DNA of 64,000 bases from Allium sativum (GCA_030737875.1 CM060926.1:159971579-160035578), one strand, 5' to 3'. Positions 48,715 through 62,035 are shown, counted from the first letter of the stretch. Translations and numbers: made by a program. The notes: a model not told the origin generated them from the letters alone.

Positions 48715-49110
48715 ATGAGCCGAGATACTAGAGGTGCCGGTAGAGGAGCCAATAATGGGAATGCTGCTGACATGAGGACGATGTTTACTGACCTCATGAG
48801 AGAGATGCTTAGAGATGTACAGAGGGCAGCTCCCAATGGTGGAAATGGTGGTGGTCCAATGGTGCAGGCGCCAAGAGTCGACTTCGCCAAGCTGAATAAG
48901 GATTATACTAGCCTTGGTGGGAAGCCGTTCCACGGAATGGAGTCGGCTACGGATGTTCAAGATTGGTTGGATAGTTGCGAACGCATCTTCGAGGATTTGG
49001 GTATCGAGGATGCGATGAAGAGAAAGCTAGCGTCCCGTCAGCTGCAAGGGCGGGCAATGAATTGGTGGAATGCTATAAAGGCAGCTACTCCCGAAGATCA
49101 GATTACTTAG
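48715..49110 (+). pseudogene. W gag N-terminal part, ended by an in-frame stop
   Basis: I chose the ATG at 48715 (MSRDTRGAGRGANNG) because the residues before it, back to an ATG at 48652, do not look like gag. The region has an N-terminal linker, DFAKLNKDYTSLGGKPFHG and LASRQLQGRAMNWWNAIK, typical of plant Ty3/Gypsy capsid. The TAG at 49108-49110 (codon 132) falls inside the conserved capsid and the frame continues on the other side. Unless it is read through, Gag and all Pol products of this copy are lost. Gag would package element RNA in cytoplasmic particles. Confidence 0.85.
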
Positions 49111-52100
49111 GAGCAGTTTAAGGCTCGCTTTAGTGAGAAGTTCATTCCAGCTGCTCAGAAGTCAATGCTGTTTAAGAAGTTCTTGGAGCTCAAGCAGAAT
49201 AGCATTGCTGTCTCGGAGTATATTGCTGAATTTGACACTTTGTCAAAATATGGGTTATCTCTTATTGATACTGCCGAGAAAAAGAATGAGAAATTCATAA
49301 CTGGTTTGGATCAGTACTTGGGGGAAAAACTTATTAACCACATCGATGAGACGTTTGAATCGATTGTGGGGAAAGCGTTAAGATCAGAAAGTCTCTACCC
49401 TAAGTCGAAGACTGAGGTTACATCTGTAGAAGAGCCAAAACCACAAGCAAGTGGTGGAGGCAAGGGTGGTTCCCAGAATAAGAGAAAGCAGAACCAAGCT
49501 AAGGATGGCCAGAAGAAAAAGAATAAGCAAGATGTTGAGTGCTTCAGCTGTGGTAAGAAGGGCCATTATGCTAGTAATTTTCGGGCCAAGCCAGCGGATA
49601 GGAAGTGCTTCAACTGTGGCCAAATGGGACATCACAAGGACAAGTGTCCACAGCCCCCTAAAGAAAAGCAAATGGTGAAAGCATATGCCCTTAATGCTAT
49701 TCCTTCTTCGTCGAATGCCCCAACTGCGGCGGAGAAGGGAAAGAATGTCGTCATTCAAGGTATGCTTTCTGCTTATGATGTTCCTGTTAGAGTTTTGTTT
49801 GATGCCGGAGCTTCCAGTTCTTTCATATCTAGTGACCTGGTAGATAGGTTGGGATTGGAGCCCGAGATTGTCGATAGACCTTTAGTAGTGACGAACCCGA
49901 TTGGTGGTTCGACTAGCCTTAGCATGATTTGTCGTAATGTGGTCTTATCGAGTCATGGATGCATGTTTGTTTGTGATTGCTTTGTTTTGGGCTTTACTGG
50001 GTTTGGCATTATTTTGGGAGTAGATTGGCTCCAAAGATACGGGGTGGTGGTAGATTGTGAGGGCTTGTTGGTGACAGCTAGAGCGGATGATGGGCGGAGG
50101 ATAGTGTTTGGTGGTCTACCCAGTAAGGGGGTATTGGCTAGTTTTCTAAACTCCCTCGACATTCCGCATAGTGAGTTGTCAGGTTTGCTCGTGGTTGGCC
50201 AGTATCCGGATGTTTTCGAAGAAGTGACCGGACTTCCACCACCCCGAGAGATTGAGTTTCGTATTGATTTGGTAAAGGATGCCAGGCCTATAGTGATGCC
50301 ACTTCGTCGTATGGCACCAAGAGAGCAGCGGGAGCTCGAGGTGCAAGTCAGCGATCTTTTGAAGAAGGGATTAATCAGAAGGAGTGTTTCTGAATGGGGA
50401 GCACCAGTTGTGTTTGCTACCAAGGCGGATGGTTCCCTTCGTTTGTGTGTAGACTACCGCGAGTTGAATAAAGTAACGAGGAAGAATAAGTATCCTCTAC
50501 CACGGATAGATGATTTGTTCGATCAGTTAAGTGGCGCGAGGATATTTTCTCAGTTGGATCTCGCGACAGGTTTTCATCAGCTTAGGGTGGAAGCTGAGAG
50601 TATAGCTAAAACGGCTTTTCGAACGCCGTCCGGATTTTATGAATGGTTGGTTATGCCATTTGGGCTGACCAATGCCCCAGCATATTTTGTGGATCTTATG
50701 AATAGGGTATTCAGAGATCAGTTGAATAAGTTTGTCCTTGTGTTCGTTGATGATATTTTGGTCTACTCGAGGACAGAGGAAGAACACAAGGAACATCTAA
50801 GAGTAGCGATGGAGGTGTTGAGAAAACACCAATTGAAAGTCAAGTTTTCTAAGTGTCACTTCTGGAAGAGGGAAGTGAGGTTCTTGGGCCATGTTGTATC
50901 AGAGAACGGTATTGCCGTGGACCCAGCAAAGGTTGCTACGGTACAAGATTGGCCTACGCCCAAGAATACAACGGATGTGAGAAGTTTCTTGGGATTAGCG
51001 GGATATTATCGTAAGTTTATCCAAGGTTTCTCCAAGGTAGCAGCACCATTGACCCAGTTGACCAAGAAGAATCAAGCTTTTGTCTGGGATGAAAGGTGCG
51101 GGGATGCATTTAAAAGTCTAAAGGACAAGTTGACAAGCGCACCAGTGTTAGTCATTCGTAAAGGGGATGAAGAGATGACGGTATACACGGATGCCTGTGG
51201 TACCGGACTGGGAGCTGTATTGATGCAAGGCGGTAGGGTTGTAGCTTATGCAAGTCGGCAATTGAAAACGCACGAGAGAAGATACCCTACCCATGATTTA
51301 GAATTGGCAGCAATCGTGTTTGCGTTAAAGATGTGGAGACACTATCTCTTGGGAGAAAGATTTGAGTTGTTTACAGATCATAAGTCGTTAAAGTATCTCT
51401 TCTCTCAGAAAGATCTGAATCTCCGTCAGCAGAGATGGTTGGAGTTCTTAGCTTCCTATGATTTTGACATCGCATACGCACCGGGAAAGGGCAATGCGGT
51501 GGCTGATGCATTGAGTAGAAGACATGCCAGCTTAGGGGCTATGTTCCTTGAATGGAAGCAACTGGAGTTTATCGCGGGGTTTGATTTCAGACCAAAGTGC
51601 GAATTGGATCCAGAAATGTTAGCAAGTTTGACGATCAGACCCACTTTGATTGAACGAATCGGCTCTAGTCAGAGGGACGATCCTAACCTATTGGAAATCA
51701 TCTCCAAGTTAGAGATGGGTATCGTTGAGGAGATGAACAAGTATGGGCTTGATCGAGATAGATGGCTTAGAAAGAATGGAAAGCTTGTTGTACCCAATGT
51801 CAATGGATTGAGAGATGAAGTGCTTAGAGAATGTCATCACTCAAAGCTGACTATACACCCCGGTGGTAATAAGATGTATCGAGATATGAAGCAGACCTAC
51901 TACTGGGAAGGAATGAAACGAGACGTTGGGAAGTTTATATCCAAGTGCATGAATTGCCAGCTAGTTAAAGCCGAGCAAAAGAAGCCTAGTGGGTTGTTAC
52001 AGCCCTTGGAAATTCCCGAATGGAAATGGGAGCAAGTCTCGATGGATTTCATCGATGGATTACCAAGGACTAGATCGGGATATGACAGCATTTGGGTAAT

Positions 52101-53091
52101 TGTAGATCGACTGACTAAAAGTGCAAGGTTTATACCAGTCAAATCGACCAGAACGGCGGCTAAGTTAGCAGAATTGTATATGAAGTGGGTAGTGAGATTC
52201 CATGGAGTACCTAAAAGCATTGTGAGTGACCGAGACCCGTTGTTCACTAGTGGGTTTTGGAAGAGCTTACAAGAGGCTCGAGGGTCAGAGTTACATCTCA
52301 GTACCGCATATCATCCTCAGACCGACGGTCAGACGGAGAGGGTGAACCGTATTTTGGAAGATCTCTTGAGAGCATGTATATTGGATTTTGGTGGATCGTG
52401 GGATGACCATTTGCATCTAGTAGAGTTTGCATATAATAATAGCTACCAATCCAGTATCGGTATGGCTCCATTTGAAGCTTTGTATGGAAGACCGTGCAAC
52501 TCACCATCATGTTGGATAGAGACTGGCGAGAAGTTTATGCTTGGACCAGATGTGGTGAGGGAAACTTCAGATAAAATCAAGACCATTCAACAACGAATGA
52601 AGGCTGCCCAAAATAGACAGAAGAGTTATGCTGATAAGAGGAGAAGAGACTTAAAATTCTCCGTTGGCGACTTGGTGTTTGTCAAGATTTCTCCGTTGAA
52701 GAGCGTAATACGATTTGGCAGGGGAGGCAAGTTGGCACCAAGATTTGTTGGCCCATTCCCTGTTCTTGAATTAGTCGGGAATTTGGCATACAGAATTGAC
52801 TTACCAGAGAAGATGGCGGGAGTTCATAACGTATTTCATGTTTCCCAACTAAGGAAGTTCGTTCACGACTCAGATATGACTATTTCGCCTGATCAGTTAG
52901 AGGACTTCGAAGTAGAACCCGAGGTGGTTGGGAACCGTAAGCCGGCCCGTATTGTCGCACACGACATGAAGCAACTTCGAAAGAAGGCGGTGAAGCTAGT
53001 CAAGGTACAGTGGAGCGAGGACGAGAATGATTGTACTTGGGAAACAGAGGAGGACATAAGGAAGAAGTATCCAGAACTCTTTGCCTGGTAA
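49111..53091 (+). CDS. W gag C-terminal part and pol polyprotein
   Basis: Open from the stop at 49110 to 53091; the first ATG is at 49165 (1308 codons, numbered here). Two zinc-knuckle sites: 126-139 ends in Phe where Cys is expected, 148-161 is intact CCHC. Protease has its catalytic Asp at 213 in [14 protein letters not shown] has MPFGLTNAP at 497 and FVDDILVYS with the Asp pair 529-530. RNase H starts at [13 protein letters not shown] (Asp 676). Integrase has an HHCC zinc site at about 892-931 and a catalytic triad D961, D1022, E1058 with 35 residues between the last two. GPF (1196) marks the GPY/F module. The last 55 or so residues ([20 protein letters not shown]) form a chromodomain, which in this group directs integration to chromatin marks. 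Only the gag stop and one zinc knuckle look broken. Confidence 0.92.
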   Translation, partial: EQFKARFSEKFIPAAQKSMLFKKFLELKQNSIAVSEYIAEFDTLSKYGLSLIDTAEKKNEKFITGLDQYLGEKLINHIDETFESIVGKALRSESLYPKSKTEVTSVEEPKPQASGGGKGGSQNKRKQNQAKDGQKKKNKQDVECFSCGKKGHYASNFRAKPADRKCFNCGQMGHHKDKCPQPPKEKQMVKAYALNAIPSSSNAPTAAEKGKNVVIQGMLSAYDVPVRVLFDAGASSSFISSDLVDRLGLEPEIVDRPLVVTNPIGGSTSLSMICRNVVLSSHGCMFVCDCFVLGFTGFGIILGVDWLQRYGVVVDCEGLLVTARADDGRRIVFGGLPSKGVLASFLNSLDIPHSELSGLLVVGQYPDVFEEVTGLPPPREIEFRIDLVKDARPIVMPLRRMAPREQRELEVQVSDLLKKGLIRRSVSEWGAPVVFATKADGSLRLCVDYRELNKVTRKNKYPLPRIDDLFDQLSGARIFSQLDLATGFHQLRVEAESIAKTAFRTPSGFYEWLVMPFGLTNAPAYFVDLMNRVFRDQLNKFVLVFVDDILVYSRTEEEHKEHLRVAMEVLRKHQLKVKFSKCHFWKREVRFLGHVVSENGIAVDPAKVATVQDWPTPKNTTDVRSFLGLAGYYRKFIQGFSKVAAPLTQLTKKNQAFVWDERCGDAFKSLKDKLTSAPVLVIRKGDEEMTVYTDACGTGLGAVLMQGGRVVAYASRQLKTHERRYPTHDLELAAIVFALKMWRHYLLGERFELFTDHKSLKYLFSQKDLNLRQQRWLEFLASYDFDIAYAPGKGNAVADALSRRHASLGAMFLEWKQLEFIAGFDFRPKCELDPEMLASLTIRPTLIERIGSSQRDDPNLLEIISKLEMGIVEEMNKYGLDRDRWLRKNGKLVVPNVNGLRDEVLRECHHSKLTIHPGGNKMYRDMKQTYYWEGMKRDVGKFISKCMNCQLVKAEQKKPSGLLQPLEIPEWKWEQVSMDFIDGLPRTRSGYDSIWVIVDRLTKSARFIPVKSTRTAAKLAELYMKWVVRFHGVPKSIVSDRDPLFTSGFWKSLQEARGSELHLSTAYHPQTDGQTERVNRILEDLLRACILDFGGSWDDHLHLVEFAYNNSYQSSIGMAPFEALYGRPCNSPSCWIETGEKFMLGPDVVRETSDKIKTIQQRMKAAQNRQKSYADKRRRDLKFSVGDLVFVKISPLKSVIRFGRGGKLAPRFVGPFPVLELVGNLAYRIDLPEKMAGVHNVFHVSQLRKFVHDSDMTISPDQLEDFEVEPEVVGNRKPARIVAHDMKQLRKKAVKLVKVQWSEDENDCTWETEEDIRKKYPELFAW

Positions 53092-53233
53092 GATTTTGAC
53101 TTCGATTTAGTTTTCCGCATGCTAGGATAGGCTTGTTTGCTTGTTTTGCATATTTGATTGTTGTATATGGTTGTTTGGCATGCGGGATCCCTTGTATGTT
53201 TTGGGTTAAGGAATTTCGGGGACGAAATTTCTT

Positions 53234-53246
53234 AAGGGGGAAAGAG
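53234..53246 (+). other. Polypurine tract of W
   Basis: AAGGGGGAAAGAG directly before the 3' LTR, preceded by TTTCGGGGACGAAATTTC, as in Y. Confidence 0.9.
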
Positions 53247-55855
53247 TGTAACGACCCGTATTCTACGCATCATAGGATCGTAGGATATTTATTTCTTCCA
53301 CATACGAAGTCGTATGGTCATGTAACTTTGGGAGACGACTATTGGGGTCATTTCCCATGTTCATGATTTTTCTCGATTTTTAAATGACCATTTTACCCCT
53401 AGTTGGCACTGTTTTGGCCATAACTTTTGACTGGAAAGGGATTTTGACCTGAAACCACTTCCATTTGGCTTCGGATGATGGTTTCTCTTTCCGTAGAGTG
53501 GTTACATTAGCCAAACGGACTTACCGTTTGGGAGATATGGCTGAAACAAGTTTCAGATGGTGAAAAACAGCTTAATTGGGCTTAACCGGGTGATTAGCAG
53601 CTAGGCCCAGAGGGGAATTTCGGGTTTAGAGGTATAGGAGGACTGATTAGGGTTAGGTTATCACTTTCATTTCAATTTTGAGCCGCCACAAACCTCCTTG
53701 AGACCTTAGTAATGGCTTCCATCCTCTATAACCACTCCAAAACACATTTTAGTGAAGATTAAGCCTAAACTACATCAAAGCAAGGCCAAATAGCAACAAA
53801 GCAAGGTTGGAGCTGCTGCTATACATAGGAATTCGACCCAAACAGAGAGTATTTCAGATTTGGTGTTTCATTTGTGGCCAAGGTGAGTGATTTGCATAGT
53901 TTTTGCACTAATTACGGTGATTAAGGGTAATTAGTGAAGATTAGCGAATTTATACGTAAATAAATTCTGGAAAAATTCTTAAAATTCTAAAATAATGTTT
54001 TAAGGCTCTGTTAGAAATTTGGGTTAATTTCGATGTGTTTTGCTAATCGTATGCTTAAACATGATTAAGAGGGATTATAGGAAAATGTGAGGTTTTAGCC
54101 ACTTTTGATCCATTTTGGTTCATTTGAATTGTTGTTAGGTGTTTGTGGTTGTTCTTACATGTTGCTATGACTCTATGGTATGTTTTATGATTGATTAGAA
54201 TAGTTAGATTGGTCGAAAATGCCGTCGAATGGCGTAGAAAGCTAGCTGGAAAGTTGCAGAAGTGTGCAGGTTCCGAACCGGTTCGGATCGGAGGAAGGGG
54301 TCGGATCGGATTTGTGAACTGACCAAGGGAATTCGAACTGGATTGGAACTTGTCACTGGAGGAGGCTTGGCGAGAAGGAAGGCCGTTTACTTGGAGTTGG
54401 AGTGGACAAGGGGATCGGATCGGAAGAATAATTGGAGGCCAGATCGGATCGACTTGGAGATGCAGGGCTCGGATCGGAAGTAAACATTTGGAAAAAAAAC
54501 TAGTAAGAGGGAAGGCCACGCGGATCAGATGACAAGGAGGGATCGGATCGGAATACGTGAAGAAATGAGGGAGCAGATCGGAGCACTGGAAGGAAGGACA
54601 CCCGAACCGACCCGGAGGAGGGTACCGACCCGACCCGAAGTGGAGTACCCGACCCGAACCGAATGGAAAGATGACAAGGAAGGAGGACCGACCCGAACCG
54701 ATGAAGGTGATGACTCCCGACCCGAACCGATGCCACCGAACCGAACCGTATTCTAGGGCTGTTACTGCACGACAACTCTTCTGAAGACCCACTCCAACTC
54801 GATCGAAACCCGAGATGCAAAGGAAGTCCAAATGAGAAGTTAGAGCTCAAGATTTAGATGAGAATCAATGAGTTCGCTTCATGGTTAGGCTTTGCTGCGG
54901 GACGCGTGCCAAGGAGTTATCGACTTCTATAGCTTTGGACCACTATGGTAGGAGGTACGAAGGCGGATTCAGGGCCATTATGGCATCGGTAGAACCAAGG
55001 GCTACGACCAATGAAGTGGGTCATTGAAATGTTTGGTCATGACTCCAAGTGTTTGGCTTGGTCACAGCAGGGTTTCTACAAGTCGGGATTCGTCGTTACC
55101 TCAGTTTGTCTAGTGTTCCAAAGTGGTAGATGTCGTATTCTTTACGTACTGAGTGAGAGATGTGAGGATGGTTGATATGGATGATTTGTTTGCTATCATT
55201 GTGACATGCACACCCCACCCCCGTATTCTTACACTATTTATTATGGCACCTTGGAGTATTGTACGGCATGTGGTACTAACTCTTTGGTTGCAGGTCCAGG
55301 TTCAGGTATGGCTTAGTATACCTGTTATTATTCTGTTTAGATGCTTATCGCTCATACCAGGCTTTATGTCTGACCCAGAGTTTTATGTCTCCTCTTATTA
55401 CTCTGGGTGCTCACACGAGCAGGCTAGAGACAGGTTAGCTGGTGATGCACGGGTAGATGATCCGGAGACGAGCAGGAGGCTTCCACGTACTATATACATA
55501 ATGTTCTCCCTGTGTTGTTGAAGATCACTGCTTGGGCATTGTTGGTGTATCTTCTACTTTAGCTTTCTTTGTTTAGAGACAGTAAATTTGGAAAATTGTA
55601 ATAAGCTGTATATGGATTTCCGCTGCTCTGATGATTGATGTTGATTTTAGTTATCAGCTTATGCACTGTCTCGCCTGTTTTATGTCAAGTATGTTATCAT
55701 TATATTTTATCCCATGCGCTGTGAGACATCCTACAGGTTCCTTGATTAGTTCATTCTCTTCTTTCTTTTCATCTGACGACCGTTCTGTGCTAGCTGGGCA
55801 TGTGTACAGCGCACTTTCGGAGGAAATGCAGGCTGGTGCGGGACGGGCCGTCACA
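53247..55855 (+). mobile_element. W 3' LTR
   Basis: Same length as the 5' LTR with no net indel. Its CGGATCGGA/ACCCGAACCG array lies at 54272-54751. An antisense frame (54055-54831) mirrors the one in the 5' LTR. Confidence 0.95.
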
Positions 55856-56161
55856 AGTTTCAAGCAAAAAGAGGCTCCAGGTTCATGTATACATTCCAGT
55901 TTTGAACGCATTAGCTTCATACAAGTATGTTTAACATAACAGGAATATTTAAACCATCGATTACATTGGTTATCTAAAGATTGTGGACTTTGGTTAGGCG
56001 CATTTACTGGGTCGGATGTGTTGCTTCATACTACGTATGGGACTCCGACCTATGTTGTGATAGCACAAAATATAACCTGAATTCTCGTCACGTGTATATG
56101 TTCCGAATTTTTCGATATCACGATTTTCAAGTACTTTTTCTATAATTTTTATAGAGAATAT

Positions 56162-56275
56162 GAGCTTGCTGTTTCGAAACAGCAAGTCCGCGCTTGCTTG
56201 CTACTTCGGAATAGCAAGCGCGGGCTTGCTGCTTCGGAATAGCAAGCTCTGGCTTGCTGCTCGGAATATTGCGCT
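56162..56275. repeat. Cluster of tandem hairpins
   Basis: A 22-bp perfect palindrome (56165-56186, centred on TTTCGAAA) is followed by three related imperfect hairpins with arms GCTTGCT/AGCAAGC and loops around CTTCGGAAT (56190-56222, 56224-56247, about 56249-56275). No coding frame. Confidence 0.7.
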
Positions 56276-58199
56276 TGTTAATTCAATCATCGAACCATTT
56301 GTTTGCATCACCTGCTATGGAAATACATAAATGTTTTCCACTTTAATTTGTATAATGAGTTACTTCTAAAAGTTTATTTTACTATTAGATTTAGTATATA
56401 TTATGCAGTGATCTGATTATCAATTTACAGATTGAGGGTCCTTAGCCACTGTAGCATGGATTTAAAGATGCAATTGCTACCATTTGTATAACCAGGTGAC
56501 ATTTTCTTCCTATCATTCTAAAAATCTTTCTCATGTAAAAGGCACATTCTTAGTTTGTTTGGAGTAACTTTTTGTGAAACATTCCAATTCAAATCCCCTT
56601 ATTTTTGCAATGATGAATATTTTATATTATACAACCATACATGAATTACTCGTATATCCTTTGAGAAGTTAATTTCCTTAGCTGATCTATATATGCATAA
56701 AATTATCTTCTTCTCTCTCATTAAGTATATATAAAATTAGATTATATTTTTTAACAAAAAGTGAGTTGAATTAAGACTTTTCTCATTTAAAAATTTAAAG
56801 TAAACATTGCAATACTATTTTAACTAAATAGAATTATATTTATCATAATAATACGAAATTAATTAGGATTTATAAACATTAGAAAAATTAGAAAAATTAA
56901 TGAAAATACAATTTTAGTTTATATAAATTAGAAGAATTAAATAAGTGAATTAATTTTTATGAAAATTAGTAAGTTTGGTTAATATAAGTAAACTAAATTT
57001 ATAACAGTGACAAATTAAATAATATTTATAAATATTGAATAATTTTATAAAAGTTGACTTAGTATCACAAAAATTTAACAAACTTAACTAATTTTTATAA
57101 AAATTAACTAATTATATAAAAATGTAAATAAATGATTGAACTAGAATTATAGAATAATCTAATATTATAAAAATTTAACTAAATTAACTAAGTTTAATAA
57201 ACTTTTACAAGACTAAAATATTAACAAAATTAAAATAGTTTTATAAATATTAAATAAATTTATAATAATAACAACAACAATTTAGATAAATTTTATAAAT
57301 AATTATAATAAATTAACTATAATTTATAAAAATTAAATAAACTTATTATGAAAATTAACTAACTATCGTAAAAAGTTAACAAAGTAACTTATTTTATACA
57401 AGTTTAGAAGTTTAGTTTATAAAAGTTAACTAATTATATAAAAATATAAAATATTAGCAAGTATTCTATAATAGTATAGAAGTAATAAATATTAAATAAG
57501 ATTTATAATAATAATAATTTACCTAAGATTTTTAAATATTAAATAATTTTATTAAAATTAATTAAGTATTGTAAAATTTTAACTAAATTACTTAGTTTTT
57601 AAAAATAACTAAGTATATAAAATATAAAATAAAGGAGAATCTTATATGATTACGACGATGATGATGTTGACGGTTGTAGAATCAGTAATATAAAATTAAC
57701 TAAGTATATTGATCTACTTGTCAAAGCACTAGCAAGTGTTTATTTCAAATTATTCTACATCATAAATGCTTTGCCTTATGTATTACATTATTTTGTCTTT
57801 GCTAGTATTTATTGTTTCTTATCATTTCTTTTTGATGGTTTAATAGGGTTGATTTTGAAATGCTTAAGTGGTACGTGCCAGAACCAAAGGTTGAAGGGAT
57901 AAATATATCTGTTTTTAACATGCATCATAAATAAGTTTTTTTAATAAGTTTATCTAATGCTATATGACACTGGTTTGTGAATACTATCTTTGTTTATCAG
58001 TTCATGTAAATTTTGTTTACAAATATTGTATTTATATTAATTTTTGAAAGTGACTAACAGTTATATTTTTATATGATAGTTTAAACTTTCATTGATGTTA
58101 CATATACTATTCAGTTGAAATATGATAAAATGTTGTGTAGATTAATGATATATGTATAAATATTGTAATGAAACATGGCGTGGATGTTGTAAAAATATT
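56276..58199. other. Very AT-rich host spacer
   Basis: From about 56750 to 57700 the DNA is dominated by degenerate TTATAAAAATTAACTAA words. No gene is seen. A short open stretch near 57850-57945 (FEMLKWYVPEPKVEG) ends in a stop and is not recognised. Confidence 0.45.
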
Positions 58200-58602
58200 A
58201 GGAACCAACGACAACGTTTATACAATGCTGTCAGTCGTATGAAAAAACAAACCATATTACTACAACAACATAAGAAAAAAGCTATGAGAAATTGATAATA
58301 ACGTTTCCCAAATGTTGTTAAAAGCTTATTTGTGTAGTTATTTGATAGCGATTTATAAATGATGTTATTAGGTTATAACAACGTTTATCAATGGCTAATG
58401 AAAAGGGCAGCAACAATCTAGGGAAGTTGTCAAAAACCATTAACAACTCACTATAAACACTGTTAAATAAGTTCTTTCACAGGATTTTTTCAAATGCAGT
58501 TAAAAATTCTATACCATGTCATTATACATCGTTTATCAACGAGCTGTAATAGGCTACCACAACATTTTTGAAACGTTGTTAAAAGCGTTTTCTAGTGTAG
58601 TG
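58200..58602. mobile_element. CACTA-like transposon end or small CACTA-derived element
   Basis: The right end reads TTTTCTAGTGTAGTG (58588-58602), close to the inverse of the plant CACTA terminus CACTACAAGAAAA. Several subterminal copies of AACAACGTTT / GTTGTTAAAAGC lie within 400 bp. A degenerate left end may be the ACTACAACAACATAAG word near 58259. No transposase is present. Confidence 0.4.
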
Positions 58603-59303
58603 ACGAATGGTTCTAGGAGTTAGGAATTTAATGTTCTTATCTTTCTTAATTACCTTGGATTTAAGTTTGTTAGGAATGAGGGGAGTTCGAGGCGAAAAGC
58701 ACTAAGTCAATTGCCGAAGATGAAAACCCCTCCCTACTCGGGATAGACGAGGGAGAATGACTAGAGCAAGTGTGAGCTAAGAAAAAAGATGCATTGTTTA
58801 AAAGTTCAATCCAACCAAGCATTGTTAGTTAAATCACTTTGGCACTGAGAAATGAATAAGGATGAGGGACCGAGGGAGAATGATTGAATGTCAAGAGTCT
58901 TAAAGAGGTTATCTCATCTAACTGTATGGTCTCACCATAAGTGTTACTATCATGAGGTTGATCAGTGAGCGCCATTAGGATAGACCAAGAAGATACGGGG
59001 CTACTAATGAAGCCCACTCTCTCGGCTTGCCACTGAAAGAGTCGCCTCACAAATAGAAAGGAATCTAAATCCACGGGGTCGCATATTGACAAGCCCGCCA
59101 ATAAAAGACCAAAACTAGAGGGAACAAAGCTGCGATGGCACATCCCACTAAAATAAAGCCAAAGCCCAACAATTAACTAACCACAAACCATAACCCCAAG
59201 ATATCACTGTCCATTTACGGATTAACTTGAAGTGAACGAAGTACAACCTACGACCAACATGACAAACCAGGGACGCCAACAACCTTGGCCAGAAAAGGGC
59301 TAT
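58603..59303. other. Spacer with one unrecognised ORF
   Basis: Less AT-rich than its surroundings. A minus-strand frame at 58829-59143 (104 codons) with GLSICDPVDLDSFLFVRRLF and VGFISSPVSSW is open but matches nothing I recognise. It may be a relic of a mobile element. Confidence 0.3.
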
Positions 59304-60419
59304 TGTAATGTCCCGTATATTTGCAGTATAATAATTAATTTACTTAATTATTTAAATAGTGATATATAGATTTAAATAGTTGTTTAATTAAATTATATTG
59401 AATATTTAATTAAAATAAAGAATAGAATAATATATTTAATTCTGAAATAGTCGGAAATAGTGAATTGACAATATCGTGTGAACTGGACAATTCAAAATAT
59501 ATAATTCAGTTTAGAGTTGAATTATATTAACAAATATATTATTTAAACGACATTTGAATGTATAATTATATTATAATTATAATCGAGCTTGAAATGACGC
59601 GGCAGTTCGCTATTTGGCGATTTGAACTTCAACTGAATATACAGGGTCCATTTTACATCGGATTTCTGTGAAACAAGAAATGTTCGGAGCTGGTGAAATA
59701 TATTTTTCTAATGGAAGAGAAAAATCTAGATTTCATCATGTGGATTTTGATTTATGTTCAAATCAAATTTTAGAAAAGCCGCTATGGAATTCTTTTGAAA
59801 TTTATAAATATATATTTATATTATAAAAGGATTTAAATATAAATCGAATATCCATATAACTCTGATGATGAAATATCGAGTTGTAAATCTATATATATTT
59901 GTTCTGGAGCTGTACGGATCCTATTGTGAATATATACGATAATATTTATTTATAAATATTTTTTAATTATTTTTAAATATATTTATATATTTAAATGTGT
60001 TATTTAGAGCTTTAAAAATAGTCAGTTTTGCAAACGACCTCTGTTTTCAACGAAACTAATTTTGTTGGATCCGCAATATTAAATTATTATTAGATTTCAA
60101 TTTCCGTGATTTTCAGAGTCAGTATGCAGCCGTACAGGATTTTAATCCAAAAAACAATCAATATTTTGACGGTTAAAAATACGCTGTGTGAGCAAACGAA
60201 GTCGGAATTCGACGAAACCAGTTTCTTTGGGTCTGCAATGTCAAACCATAGCTGCATGTCAATTTTCATCAAATTTGAATATTGTATGAGATCATAGGAA
60301 TTTTTAAACTGTAAATACATATAGTAGTTGATTTAAAACTGAATATAATAATCAATAAAATATATTAAAAATTTCCTATTAATAACCACAACCCTTAACC
60401 TAATTCATTTCATTTCCTC

Positions 60420-60960
60420 ATAGTCAACAGTTTTCCGCCATGACACAGAAAACGAAAACACAAAAAAATCCAAACATCAAAAATCCACCATAAATCAAAT
60501 AAAACTCTATAAATTAGGAAGTTCATTTCTTTGAGATAGTGAAGGCGTGAGCTTCGATCTGGTACCCATTTTGTTGGGACCGATCCGTTTTTTGTTCGAT
60601 GGATATTTGTACAACGTTCTAGCGTTAAGGTAATTGGGGATTTCGAGTATCAAATCGAAGGATGGAGGTTGCCTTGGGCTCAGGAGATCGAATGGATCTC
60701 GTTGACAAAGTTTGGGATTTTTCGGTGATTAAAAATGTCGATCTTTTACTGGAGAACGGATTTTGAAAGGGGATCTCGAGTTCGAGAATTTGGGTTCCTG
60801 GGTGATGAGATTTTCAAGAGGAGTTTGTTGGTGAAGAGATTTTAGAATTTCGTGAAGCAAGGACATTGAACGGGAGCTTCAAAGTTGGAAGAACGGTGCT
60901 GGAAAGGGTAACTGAGGATGCGAGTTTATTCGGGGAAGAAGACTAATAGCGGGCGCTGGG
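60420..60960 (+). promoter_or_regulatory. E2-specific leader
   Basis: About 540 bp richer in G than the flanks, placed between the GCAAACGACC block and the palindrome as in X1 and X2, but unrelated in sequence to either. Contains TTAAG/GTAATT near 60630, a possible splice donor. Confidence 0.35.
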
Positions 60961-61226
60961 TTTTTGGGTTGGATATTAAGGTTAAAGCCCAATGAGAATA
61001 ATTTAGTTATATTTTAAATTTAAATAGTGTATTAAATTTGTAAAATTCATAACTTGATCATACATAATCATAATTGAGCAAAACAAGATCTGTTGGGATC
61101 GTATGGACGAGCACTACGCAATGGAAGTGATTGGGAGTCAATCAAAGCTCGTTACAATTTATAGAAAAATAAATTGTCCGTCTGAATCAACAGACGCAGA
61201 TCGTTATTTAACGGTTAACGCGAAAT

Positions 61227-61241
61227 GTGAGTAAATCTCAC
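61227..61241. repeat. GTGAG/CTCAC palindrome (E2)
   Basis: GTGAGTAAATCTCAC, the same arms as in X1 and X2 with a different loop. Confidence 0.5.
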
Positions 61242-61734
61242 TAACTCTGAATAGTTTATATTTTTATAACATATTTTCAGAACTGATAATTATTGGTTAA
61301 GTGCTATGTATTGATTGTTTGGTTGAACTGCTAATGTATTGGTTAAAATTATAGATGACGATATATATAAATCGTTAATCAAACGTTGATTCTGTTTATC
61401 AGAATATTTCATATCAAAATGAAATCGATGTTATTATATTGTTTAACATCTGTGGTTGCAGGGAAACAGGTCGGTGGATTCCTCTACATTTATTTTACTG
61501 CTTTACATGTATTGTAATATATGATGTGATATATAATCTGTTGTTGATTATGTGTGTTTGAATGATATCGATCATTGTTATTGGTATTTTAAATACCGTA
61601 AGAAATACTGGGATATAGAAAAGGAGATTTTCAAAGTGTATTTTGAAAATAAATTATTTATATAAAATCAATGGATTTTATATATAAAAGGAAAAGGAAT
61701 TTATAAAAGAAAATAATTATAAAATCAAAGGAGT

Positions 61735-62035
61735 TATAAAAGGAAATATTTGTAAAACATTTACAGATAGAATTGAAAAGGAAATATTTGTAAAACTTTT
61801 AATTAAAAGGAAATATTTGTAAACCGTTTACAAATAGAATTGAAAAGGAAATATTTGTAAAACATTTACAAATAGAATTGAAAAGGAAATATTTGTAAAC
61901 CATTTACAAATAGAATTAAAAAGGAAATATTTGTAAACCATTTACAAATAGAATTGAAAAGGGAATATTTGTAAAACATTTACAAATAGAGTTATAAAAA
62001 GGAAATATTTATTTATGAAATAAATAGAGTTATAA
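61735..62035 (+). repeat. 38-bp tandem array in E2
   Basis: About seven units containing AAGGAAATATTTGTAAA and CATTTACAAATAGAATTG. The words TTTGTAAA and TTTACAAA within each unit are inverted copies, so each unit can fold. Confidence 0.8.

Larger units (their letters stand above)
45906..55855 (+). mobile_element. W: young, nearly intact chromodomain Ty3/Gypsy element (Tekay/Del-like)
   Basis: LTRs at 45906-48514 and 53247-55855 are both exactly 2609 bp. They differ at about 35 positions by eye (about 1.3%). Target duplications AGTTT lie at 45901-45905 and 55856-55860. Primer site, gag-pol in one frame, and polypurine tract are all in place. Domain order is Gag, protease, RT, RNase H, integrase, chromodomain, which marks a chromovirus; LTR length and the end of pol suggest Tekay/Del. 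A single stop in gag is the clearest defect. Confidence 0.95.

Noticed and set aside
3933..59303. Similar five bases after E1 (GCTCT, 3933-3937) and before E2 (GCTAT, 59299-59303), as if target duplications
   Set aside because: The order is wrong: E1 ends and E2 starts with the host locus between them, so they cannot flank one insertion. A four-of-five match is easily chance.
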